DNA of 62,862 nucleotides from CAYXUG01 sp964468655 (GTDB taxonomy: Bacteria > Fidelibacterota > Marinisomatia > Marinisomatales > CAYXUG01). A program made the translations under genes and the position numbers. Where the stretch lies: positions 1-62,862 of the forward strand of contig CAYXUG010000004.1 in assembly GCA_964468655.1 (NCBI GenBank). Reading direction: 5' to 3'. Each line of letters starts with the position of its first letter. The stretch's first letter is position 1. Shown piece by piece: positions 18,420-26,134 of the stretch. The notes beneath the pieces were generated by a model. That model saw nothing but the letters and a program-made list of their open reading frames with translations, was not told where the DNA came from and ran no database searches.

Positions 18420-18525
18420 AAACGTTTCCTTTTATTCTATTCATTAAATTTAGGGGGATGTTTTGCTCCTATCAATCAAATTGTTTTTTCTTACCATATA
18501 AAATTACTTCATGACATTATATAAG

Positions 18526-18543
18526 ATGATTAGATTTAATCAT
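18526..18543. promoter_or_regulatory. Perfect inverted repeat ATGATTA-GATT-TAATCAT between divergent proS and trmH-like genes
   Basis: A 7-base perfect inverted repeat with a 4-base spacer lies within the 185-base divergent spacer 18420-18604. The palindromic form and location are what a dimeric regulator's operator would look like. I cannot identify convincing promoter hexamers around it, and AT-rich palindromes arise by chance, so the regulatory role is speculative. Confidence 0.3.
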
Positions 18544-18604
18544 TAGCTCATTAATCGATTTTTAACGCGTTTTACTGATCATAAGAATAATCAAAGTAAA
18601 AAAT

Positions 18605-19363
18605 ATGACCACAAAGTCAGAAATAAAACGACTCAAAAGTTTACAACATAAAAAATATAGGACGGTTTATTCCCAATTTATTATTGAGGGTACCAGAATT
18701 ATCGAAGAAGCGAAAGCCGGGAGCTATGTAATTGAGAAAGTTTATATCTCTGAATCTTACGGGTCAATTCCCAGAGAACAAAATTTGCTAAAGAATCTGA
18801 GCAACAATAAGATAAATCCAATTCAAATAAGCGAATCTGAACTAACTAATATTACCGGTACCGTTAATTCACAAGGAATCATTGCAGTGCTGAAAATACC
18901 AAAGCAAGATGGGCATAAAAGTGGTACTTTAAGAATTTGCATTTATCTGGACACTATTCAAGACCCCGGGAATATGGGGACGATACTCCGGACAGCAAAT
19001 TGGTTTGGAATTAACTTTGTATATCTTTCACCTGAATGTGTTGATATTTACAATTCAAAAGTTTTGCGGGCGGGGATGGGGGCGCACTTTCATACAACCA
19101 TTGTACCCAATTTTTCAATTGATGCCATAAAAAAAAGCGGTTATACAATTGTTGGTGCTGACCAAAATGGTATACCAATTGGTGTATTTGATAAAAAATC
19201 TGCTCTGCCAATTTGTATTGTACTTGGGAGCGAAGCACATGGAATTTCAGATCATATTAAACCCTATGTTGAACATTATGTCTCAGTACCGGGAAAGGGG
19301 GAAATCGATTCACTGAATGTTACAGTAGCAGGTGGAATTCTATTGCATTATTTTACGAAATGA
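18605..19363 (+). CDS. SpoU/TrmH-family RNA 2'-O-ribose methyltransferase
   Basis: SPOUT-fold methyltransferase with an N-terminal substrate-binding domain (KRLKSLQHKKYRTVYSQFIIEGTRIIEEA) and the three SpoU motifs: motif 1 LDTIQDPGNMGTILRTANWFG, motif 2 CIVLGSEAHGIS and motif 3 DSLNVTVAGGILLHYF. The 252-residue length fits 23S rRNA methylase types such as TsnR/RlmB rather than the short TrmL. The exact RNA target is not determinable here. It starts a plus-strand run, with 65 bases before the CPBP gene; no ribosome site is obvious before the ATG at 18605. Confidence 0.9.
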   Translation: MTTKSEIKRLKSLQHKKYRTVYSQFIIEGTRIIEEAKAGSYVIEKVYISESYGSIPREQNLLKNLSNNKINPIQISESELTNITGTVNSQGIIAVLKIPKQDGHKSGTLRICIYLDTIQDPGNMGTILRTANWFGINFVYLSPECVDIYNSKVLRAGMGAHFHTTIVPNFSIDAIKKSGYTIVGADQNGIPIGVFDKKSALPICIVLGSEAHGISDHIKPYVEHYVSVPGKGEIDSLNVTVAGGILLHYFTK

Positions 19364-19428
19364 GTCTGGTGTTCCATGTTTGGTTTTCCATTATGTAATT
19401 CTTAACTTTCCCTTCTCTATGAGGAATA

Positions 19429-20241
19429 ATGAGCATGATGTCAGTGATGCACAAACTCAATCCACGGGTTGCTTTCACAATTGTAATCCTTTCCTTTATT
19501 CTGTCGGCACTATTAACGACTGGGACATATTTACTATTACAGTCTAACAATTCAAGCCTTGCTTCATCAATTGTCCTTATTGTCGGGGACATCATTTTAA
19601 TTCTACCTCTATTATTACTTCTTATTAAATCTGATTCGAATATTAAAGATGTTCTCAGGCTAAAGTCTGTCCCTTATCCAGTTCTTAGTGCTACGTTTAT
19701 TTTATCTATCGGAATTGTTTTCTGGGCTGATGAGCTGGATCGTCTGGTTGCCATAATACTACCACCACCTGACTGGATAACAGCATCAGTACAGAATTTA
19801 CAAGCAGATGGTATTTTATCATTTTTTTTGTTACTTATTGGTGCTGTTTTTCTGGCGGCAACAGTTGAGGAGATTTTATTTCGCGGGTTTTTACAGCAAA
19901 TTCTCGAAAAACACTGGAAAAATGTCACAAAAGGTGTCCTTGTTACCAGTCTTTTTTTTGCATTAATTCACTTGAATCCTTGGTGGGTAATCCAGATTTA
20001 TCTTATGGGAATACTGCTTGGCTATTTGGCATGGAAAACAAATTCTGTTTTCCCGAGTATTTTATTTCATGCCATGAATAACGGGATGGCTTTACTGTAT
20101 ACTAACTGGTCTGATAAGTTCAAAGGAATTTATGAGTGGAATGGACATGTATCACCATTGCTGCTTATTATGGGTGCATTTCTTGTATCTTCTGGTCTAA
20201 AAAAAATAAATTCAATAAATACAGTGCCAAACCATGCCTAA
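19429..20241 (+). CDS. CPBP-family intramembrane metalloprotease (CAAX/bacteriocin-processing type)
   Basis: A 270-residue membrane protein with roughly eight helices and the three CPBP motifs: E147-E148-x3-R152 in VEEILFRGF, H181 in FALIHLNPW and H214-x3-N218 in ILFHAMNNG. These form the zinc-type active site of Rce1-like proteases in the membrane. Substrates are unknown; in bacteria they process small peptides or act in immunity and sporulation-type signalling. The start ATG follows GAGG. The last eight bases overlap mgtE, so the genes are co-transcribed, although a functional link to magnesium uptake is not evident. Confidence 0.9.
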   Translation: MSMMSVMHKLNPRVAFTIVILSFILSALLTTGTYLLLQSNNSSLASSIVLIVGDIILILPLLLLLIKSDSNIKDVLRLKSVPYPVLSATFILSIGIVFWADELDRLVAIILPPPDWITASVQNLQADGILSFFLLLIGAVFLAATVEEILFRGFLQQILEKHWKNVTKGVLVTSLFFALIHLNPWWVIQIYLMGILLGYLAWKTNSVFPSILFHAMNNGMALLYTNWSDKFKGIYEWNGHVSPLLLIMGAFLVSSGLKKINSINTVPNHA

Positions 20242-21625
20242 AAGACCTCAACATAAAACCCAGATGCTTGATACGGAAATTACTGTCCTCCTTGATACTT
20301 TCAGACGACTAATTAGGCGGAAAGCAAAAACCAATTTAAAAAAACTGCTCCAAAAGACTCACCCAGCCAACCTAGCTCAATTATTTAGGTATTTCACTCA
20401 CCTCGAAAGATCGAATTTATTTGATCTGATGGATAGAGAGGAACATACAGGAGAATTCCTTACAGAGCTTGACAGTTCCATTGCTGAAGAAATAATGGAA
20501 CCACTGGACGCATCGGAAATTGCAAATCTACTACATTATCTCAGCTCTGATGATGCCGCAGACTTACTTAATATTCTCTCTGAAAAGAAGTCCGGTGAAG
20601 TATTAGAACTCTTCAAGCGCGAAGAATCTGAAGAAGTAGAAGAATTGATGGCATATGACCCCGATACAGCGGGGGGAATTATGACCATAGAAGTCTTCTC
20701 ATTACCTGAAACCACGAAGGTTTCCGATGCCATTGCAGCTATTCAAACTTCTGAAGAAGCAGAAATGGTGTTTTATCTTTATGTGACTGATGATGACAAT
20801 AAACTTACTGGAGTCATTTCTTTAAGAGAACTTGTTACCGTGCAGCCAGACTCAGACCTTCGATCTATTATGTTGAAAGATGTTGTTTCTGTCACCCCGG
20901 AGATGGACCAGGAAGAAGTAGCACGGAAGGTATCTCAATACAACTTGCTGGCCATTCCAGTCGTAGATGTGAACAATACGCTTCTGGGATTCGTCACTGT
21001 AGATGATGTGGTAGATGTTATCCGCGAAGAAGCAACAGAAGACTTTCTTCAAATGGCTGGAGTTGGTAAGGATCGGGAAATACTGATGAAATCCACTTGG
21101 GGTAATGCACGCTTAAGACTCCCGTGGCTATTTGCAACATGGCTGGGTGGTATATTTGTGTCCTGGATGACAGGATATTTTGAACCGGTTTTAATGAGTA
21201 CTGTAGCATTGCCTGCTTTTATTCCTGTCATCATAGGGATGGGAGGAAATGTTGGCACTCAATCCTCAACCATTATTATTCGGGGAATTGCAACAGGCAG
21301 AGTTCAGCTTGGGCATGTCTGGAGTATTATATTCAAAGAAATCCGTGTAGGACTTCTCCTCGGTATTTTTTACGGTTTTCTGCTGGGAATTGTAGCATCA
21401 TTAGGAATTGTTGATACGCCGCCCCGCATAGGAATCGTGGTGGGGCTTTCTATTTGCTCATCCATGTTAATCGCCACTTCTCTTGGAACCACTGTTCCAA
21501 TTTTCTTAAGAAAATTGGATGTCGATCCTGCGGTGGCATCAGGCCCATTCGTCACAACTGCTACCGATGTTCTTGGAATTCTCTTTTACTTTATTATTGC
21601 TGCGTCCCTCCTAACCACTATATAG
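20234..21625 (+). CDS. mgtE: Magnesium transporter MgtE
   Basis: The 463-residue protein has the standard MgtE architecture: N-terminal helical superhelix domain (about 15-135, including DASEIANLLHYLSSDDAADLLNIL), a pair of CBS domains (about 140-260, with VTDDDNKLTGVISLRELV and VVDVNNTLLGFVTVDDVVDVI), a connecting plug helix, and five membrane helices (about 290-460) ending with ATDVLGILFYF, which holds the conserved pore aspartate of the Mg2+ site. It imports Mg2+ and is gated by Mg2+ bound to the cytosolic domains. No M-box riboswitch can precede it, since the start lies inside the CPBP gene. Confidence 0.95.
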   Translation: MPKRPQHKTQMLDTEITVLLDTFRRLIRRKAKTNLKKLLQKTHPANLAQLFRYFTHLERSNLFDLMDREEHTGEFLTELDSSIAEEIMEPLDASEIANLLHYLSSDDAADLLNILSEKKSGEVLELFKREESEEVEELMAYDPDTAGGIMTIEVFSLPETTKVSDAIAAIQTSEEAEMVFYLYVTDDDNKLTGVISLRELVTVQPDSDLRSIMLKDVVSVTPEMDQEEVARKVSQYNLLAIPVVDVNNTLLGFVTVDDVVDVIREEATEDFLQMAGVGKDREILMKSTWGNARLRLPWLFATWLGGIFVSWMTGYFEPVLMSTVALPAFIPVIIGMGGNVGTQSSTIIIRGIATGRVQLGHVWSIIFKEIRVGLLLGIFYGFLLGIVASLGIVDTPPRIGIVVGLSICSSMLIATSLGTTVPIFLRKLDVDPAVASGPFVTTATDVLGILFYFIIAASLLTTI

Positions 21626-21633
21626 CAAAAAAC

Positions 21634-22761
21634 ATGGACTTGATGGCAACCATTTTATATCTCCTTATATTTGTCTATACACTTGTTATTTTGTTTTTTC
21701 TAATTGGTTTATTCAAAGACTCACAACCTCATTCATTTCTAACACCATTTGTTAGTGTTGTCATTCCTGCTAAAAATGAAAAAGATAACATAGATAAACT
21801 TATTCGTGATCTTTTAATGCAAACATACGATGAAACCAACTATGAAATTATCCTCGTTGATGATGAGTCGAGTGATATAACACCCAACATTTGCAGAACT
21901 TATGCAGAAAAACATTCAAACATAAAATTCCTTTCAACTGCTGGAATCGATTCTCCTCTTAAATTCAAGAAAAGACCGCTTGATATTGGTATACGGAATT
22001 CTATGGGTGAGATCATTCTACTGACAGATGCCGATTGCAGGGTTCAGCCAGAATGGATCGAATCCATGGTTTCCTTTTTCAATGAAGATACAGGAATGGT
22101 CATAGGTCACTCAAATATTGCATCGGCTAAAACAGTTAGGGAAGGAATAGAAGCGCTGGATTTTCTAATGTTATCAGGTGGCGCCAGAAGTTCTGCTCAA
22201 CTACAAATCCCCCTTGCCTGCACCGGTCAGAACCTGGCATATCGGAAATCGGTGTATAATGAATGTGGGGGATTTAATTCATTCGCAGAAGCAACTGGTG
22301 GTGATGATGTATTATTGCTTCAGCAAATTAAACATAAAACCTCCTATCATGTCATTGGCGCGAATGATCCAAAGAGCTATGTATTAACATCACCATCACC
22401 AAATTGGGAATCCTTTCTATCTCAACGGATTCGATGGGCATCTGATTCTGCCCAAATAAAAAATCTCGATCCTTTTTTCTTTGGTATCATTTTTGTCACA
22501 TTTCTGGTAAATCTATTTCCTGTTATTATCATTTTTACATTATTTTTTTCCTCTGCAGGACTTGCGCCTTTAGAAAAAGGTCTCGTTGTAAAATTTATTG
22601 TTGAAGGAGCCTTTATGATGAAATCCACAGATGTTTTTAACAGGGCTGATTTGAGAAAGTATTTTGCTCTTTGGTTCGTATTTCAGATGCCTTACATTGT
22701 TGCAATGGGGATATTATCCACAGGTAAAAACAAGATTTCCTGGGGAGGGCGAAATAAATGA
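21634..22761 (+). CDS. Membrane-associated family 2 glycosyltransferase (first of pair)
   Basis: A 375-residue processive-type GT2: an N-terminal membrane helix (about 5-22), the GT-A domain with VVIPAKNEKDNIDKLI, ILVDDESSDIT, the metal site LTDADC, an acceptor region GGDDVLLL and the Q-R-x-R-W motif in SQRIRWASD, then two or three C-terminal membrane helices. Such enzymes make glycolipids or polysaccharides at the inner membrane. The frame is open 60 codons upstream, but the ATG at 21634, eight bases after the mgtE stop, avoids a long overlap and begins at the hydrophobic helix. Stop and next start overlap as ATGA. Confidence 0.85.
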   Translation: MDLMATILYLLIFVYTLVILFFLIGLFKDSQPHSFLTPFVSVVIPAKNEKDNIDKLIRDLLMQTYDETNYEIILVDDESSDITPNICRTYAEKHSNIKFLSTAGIDSPLKFKKRPLDIGIRNSMGEIILLTDADCRVQPEWIESMVSFFNEDTGMVIGHSNIASAKTVREGIEALDFLMLSGGARSSAQLQIPLACTGQNLAYRKSVYNECGGFNSFAEATGGDDVLLLQQIKHKTSYHVIGANDPKSYVLTSPSPNWESFLSQRIRWASDSAQIKNLDPFFFGIIFVTFLVNLFPVIIIFTLFFSSAGLAPLEKGLVVKFIVEGAFMMKSTDVFNRADLRKYFALWFVFQMPYIVAMGILSTGKNKISWGGRNK

Positions 22762-23903
22762 TTCAGGTGTGTATCATTTTTACAATTCTTTATACAATAT
22801 TTTTATTGTGGTTAAAAAGAGGTGTATCCAGGCTTTCAACAAATCGCCTAAATAATAATTCAAATTCTAACTGTTCTGTTTCGGTCATTATTGCTGCAAG
22901 GAATGAAGAAAAAAATATCGCAACCGTTCTTGAACATCTAACACAGCAGGAATATCCGGAAGATAAATATGAAATTATAATTGCTAATGACGGTTCCGAA
23001 GATGGTACGGATATAATAATTTCGAACTTCATGGAAATTGACAATCGTATTAAACATATAAAAATAGAAAATCCACCATCAAATTGGTCGCCCAAAAAAT
23101 GGGCTTTGAATCAAGCGGTTGATCAGGCAGAGGGAGAAATACTGTTATTCACCGATGCGGATTGTACTATGAAATCCAATTGGATCAGATCAATGATCAA
23201 GCCATTTAAAGATACCTCTGTAGGCCTTGTTATGGGACCAAGCCCTCTTGAAAAAGGCGGTGGAATCTGGTCACAACTTATGCTGATGGATTCCCATGGT
23301 CAGGATGCATTAGCGGCTGGGGGGATAGCCCAGAACCTCCCGCTGACATGCAGCGGCAGAAACCTTGCAATAAGACAATCAGCATTTAATGATGTAAAGG
23401 GATATAAAGATATTGAAAAATATTTTTCCGGTGATGATGATCTTATGCTGCACAAAATTGCAACAGAAGGATTCCTGATAACTTTCGTGTTATCTCATCA
23501 TGCAGAAGTTATTTCACCGCCACCTCAAAGTTTCAAAGCATTTTATGACCAAAGACTCAGGTTCGCTTCAAAAGGTAAATCCTATTTTTCCCTACATTTT
23601 ATTAAACCATCATTTAAAATAATTTTAACTTCTATTTTGTTTTCAAATATTCTGGTTTCATTTTCCCTTGGCGCTTCAGCCCTTACGCTAAAGATTTACT
23701 GGCTTATTCCTTGGTTGATAAAAATGTTTGGTGATGGAACATTAATTTACACCTACTGCAAATCATTGAATCGAAAGTTCAATCTACTTTCCTTTTTAAC
23801 CAATGAACTTTGGCACAGTTTTTATGTGACCTATTTTGGTATCATGGGATCATTTATTCCCATCACATGGAAAAAACGTACTCGAAATCCTGATGTTAAT
23901 TAA
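22758..23903 (+). CDS. Membrane-associated family 2 glycosyltransferase (second of pair)
   Basis: A 381-residue paralogue-like partner of the preceding GT2: N-terminal helix, VSVIIAARNEEKNIATVL, IIANDGSEDGT, LFTDADC, the acidic GDDDLML and a variant Q-R-x-R-F motif (DQRLRFASKG), followed by C-terminal membrane segments. Two such enzymes in direct translational overlap suggest successive sugar additions to one lipid acceptor. The sequences are clearly diverged, so they probably have different donors or linkages. The last 11 bases overlap the DUF3108 gene start. Confidence 0.85.
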   Translation: MIQVCIIFTILYTIFLLWLKRGVSRLSTNRLNNNSNSNCSVSVIIAARNEEKNIATVLEHLTQQEYPEDKYEIIIANDGSEDGTDIIISNFMEIDNRIKHIKIENPPSNWSPKKWALNQAVDQAEGEILLFTDADCTMKSNWIRSMIKPFKDTSVGLVMGPSPLEKGGGIWSQLMLMDSHGQDALAAGGIAQNLPLTCSGRNLAIRQSAFNDVKGYKDIEKYFSGDDDLMLHKIATEGFLITFVLSHHAEVISPPPQSFKAFYDQRLRFASKGKSYFSLHFIKPSFKIILTSILFSNILVSFSLGASALTLKIYWLIPWLIKMFGDGTLIYTYCKSLNRKFNLLSFLTNELWHSFYVTYFGIMGSFIPITWKKRTRNPDVN

Positions 23904-24618
23904 GTATTTTATTTTATTAACAGTGGCGGGTAGTATTTTAACTGGCTCTGATTCATTGAACTACACGGTAAAATTCTGGAAAATCCCTTGCGTTTATCTT
24001 ACCATGACAACAAGTGAAAACAATAGGGATAATAACAGGAGAGTTGTATTCACCACAAAAACGGCAAAATTGTTCGAATTTTTCTTTTCAGTCAATAATT
24101 TCTATTCAACTACTTTTAACCCAATCACTTACCAAATGAAAAGGTATGAAAAGAAAATAAACCAATCTAACCTCAAACAAAAAATGGTCATTGAATGGGA
24201 TTCAGAAAAAAATGGGTATTGGTATGAAAAAACATTTTTTAACCGTCCACCGGAAACACACAATATTTTTTCACTTTTTGTTCGAGGTCAGGAAAGCTCC
24301 ATAGATGAAATTGATACAAAACAATGGAACTTGGATCATGAGGGTATTCTAATGACAGCCAGATATTTATGGGTAGATTCTACTATTATTAAACTTGGAA
24401 ATACCGACTATTCAGCGAATCATTTTAGACTTGATTTAATCAAAACAGGAAATAAGAAAAATATTCATCTTAAAATGACAGATATTTTCAGTTGGGGCAT
24501 AACTCTTGATAACTGTACACGACAATTATGGATTGAAAGAGATGGGAAAAAGCGTATATTAAAGGCACAGGTAAATGTACAAGGATTCACCCTTACAGCT
24601 GAGCTGGACAATGACTGA
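23893..24618 (+). CDS. DUF3108-like exported protein
   Basis: The start is set at the ATG at 23893, overlapping the GT2 stop by 11 bases; it begins MLIKYFILLTVAGSILTG, a clear signal peptide. The remaining ~225 residues have the beta-strand-rich pattern of DUF3108 (VFTTKTAKLFEFFFSVNNFY, TFNPITYQM, ETHNIFSLFVRG), a family of periplasmic or outer-membrane-associated proteins of unknown function, thought to resemble lipid-binding beta structures. Linkage to two membrane glycosyltransferases suggests handling or sensing of their glycolipid product, which is inference. Confidence 0.7.
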   Translation: MLIKYFILLTVAGSILTGSDSLNYTVKFWKIPCVYLTMTTSENNRDNNRRVVFTTKTAKLFEFFFSVNNFYSTTFNPITYQMKRYEKKINQSNLKQKMVIEWDSEKNGYWYEKTFFNRPPETHNIFSLFVRGQESSIDEIDTKQWNLDHEGILMTARYLWVDSTIIKLGNTDYSANHFRLDLIKTGNKKNIHLKMTDIFSWGITLDNCTRQLWIERDGKKRILKAQVNVQGFTLTAELDND

Positions 24619-25036
24619 TCAATTTCAAACCAACCCGCCAGAAAAACCTTTAAAGGAAAATGGTAGTCTGATCCAGCAATACGGAAAGGTGCTACTTTTA
24701 TGGGGATGCATTATTGCTGGGATTTTGTTTCTGCTTTATTTCGGTGTAGATAATAAAATCATTGCACTCACAACAATTACTATTGGACTCCTCACAAAAG
24801 CATTTGCAGGATTAGGGGCTCTAATAGCATTAATTCCTATAGCAGGACCTCTTATTATAAAAATTGTTACTCTTCCCTTTTTCTGGCTATTGAATGGTCT
24901 TGGCTATTTTGTGTCCATCATCGCCATAAAAAAAGGTTATAATTCTGAAATGATTAATTCACGTGTTTTAACCATTGCATTACTAATTGGCGTATTGATT
25001 GGATACATCGTAGGTCATATCATCCCAATCAGATAA
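24611..25036 (+). CDS. Small integral membrane protein, unknown function
   Basis: The ATG at 24611 overlaps the DUF3108 stop by eight bases and gives 141 residues. A short hydrophilic N terminus (DQFQTNPPEKPLKENG) is followed by three or four membrane helices (about 28-48, 50-85, 88-108, 118-138) and a very short tail. I recognise no family. The tight overlap with the DUF3108 and GT2 genes points to a common pathway. The stop at 25034-25036 abuts the stop of the convergent sugar-dehydrogenase-like gene without a single spacer base. Confidence 0.6.
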   Translation: MTDQFQTNPPEKPLKENGSLIQQYGKVLLLWGCIIAGILFLLYFGVDNKIIALTTITIGLLTKAFAGLGALIALIPIAGPLIIKIVTLPFFWLLNGLGYFVSIIAIKKGYNSEMINSRVLTIALLIGVLIGYIVGHIIPIR

Positions 25037-26134
25037 TCAATCCCCTACCCATACAATTCTAAAAACATTTCCAGCATAATCGTCAGAAACATACATAATA
25101 CCTTTCGAATCAAAAATAATATCTACCGGTCGTCCTAAAACTTTTTCCCGTTTTGTTAAAAAACCTGTCAGAAAATCTTCCATTCCTACAGGTTTACCAT
25201 TTTCCAAATTAATTCTCACAACATTGTATCCAACCTTTACAGAACTATTCCATGATCCGTGGTTGGCTACAAACAAATTACTTTGATATTCTTTTGGGAA
25301 TTGCGAGCCGCTGCAAAACCGAAGCCCAAGGGGAGCCCAGTGTGCCGGTAATTCAAATACGGGGGGAGTAAATAGAGCGCCATTCGGCTCAAGGTCCCCA
25401 AATTTTGGATCAGGAATATTTCCTCCGAACTTATATGGCCAACCGTAATGATTCCCTTCACGAATGATATTTATTTCCTCGAGAGGCAGTTCATCACCCA
25501 GCCAGTCCCGACCGTTATCTGTCCCCCACAATTCACCTGTTTCAGGATTAAAGACAATCCCAACTGAATTTCTCAATCCTTTTGCAAATACCGATTCCCT
25601 CTTTCCATCTGGAGTGTAACGAACAACTGCTGCCCTTCGATTATCCTTCTCAAGACATAAATTGCAGCTGGAACCCACAGAAACATACATCATGGAATCA
25701 GAGCCAAACACAATTGTTCGAGTATAGTGACCCCCGCCTTCAGTTGGGAGATTGGAGACAATTACTTCAGGTGTGCTATTCAAACTTAAACCTCCATCAT
25801 CCCCTCTAAAACGCAGGATTCTGCCTTCTTCAGCCACATAAAGAAAATTGTCAAAAAATGCAATCCCATGTGGACTATCCATCCCTTCCGAATAGACAAT
25901 ATTTTCATCTGCTTGTCCATCATTACCGTAATCAGGAAGAGCATATATTTTTCCGCTTCGTGTGGAAGAAATGAACAAAACACCATCCTCGTTAAAAGCC
26001 ATAAACCGCGCTTTTCCTAGGTTGGAAGCATAAATCGAAACCTTGAATCCCGGGGGTGTTATTAGGTGGTCAGTGATTCCCTTTGAGCTAGAAAGTGAAA
26101 ATAATAAAATGAGAGAAATAACAACATTTAACAT
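25037..26134 (-). CDS. Exported PQQ-dependent sugar (sorbosone-type) dehydrogenase-like beta-propeller
   Basis: A 365-residue protein with a signal peptide (residues ~1-18, ending SSSKG) and a six-bladed propeller of the glucose/sorbosone dehydrogenase superfamily. Signature pieces are GFKVSIYASNLGKARFMAF, GMDSPHGIAFFDNFLYVAEEGRILRF, SVGSSCNLCLEKDNRRAAV, LRNSVGIVFNPETGELWGTDNGRDWLGDELP and HWAPLGLRFCSGSQFP. Members oxidise sugars with PQQ in the periplasm, though many homologues are uncharacterised. Its start codon shares one base with the carB stop (TAATG), so it is probably translated from the carAB transcript despite having no obvious pyrimidine role. Confidence 0.8.
   Translation of the reverse strand: MLNVVISLILLFSLSSSKGITDHLITPPGFKVSIYASNLGKARFMAFNEDGVLFISSTRSGKIYALPDYGNDGQADENIVYSEGMDSPHGIAFFDNFLYVAEEGRILRFRGDDGGLSLNSTPEVIVSNLPTEGGGHYTRTIVFGSDSMMYVSVGSSCNLCLEKDNRRAAVVRYTPDGKRESVFAKGLRNSVGIVFNPETGELWGTDNGRDWLGDELPLEEINIIREGNHYGWPYKFGGNIPDPKFGDLEPNGALFTPPVFELPAHWAPLGLRFCSGSQFPKEYQSNLFVANHGSWNSSVKVGYNVVRINLENGKPVGMEDFLTGFLTKREKVLGRPVDIIFDSKGIMYVSDDYAGNVFRIVWVGD

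Noticed and set aside
21454..21633. Upstream extension of the GT2 gene into mgtE
   Set aside because: Its translation is cysteine- and histidine-rich nonsense antecedent to the normal membrane-helix start at 21634, and it overlaps conserved mgtE.
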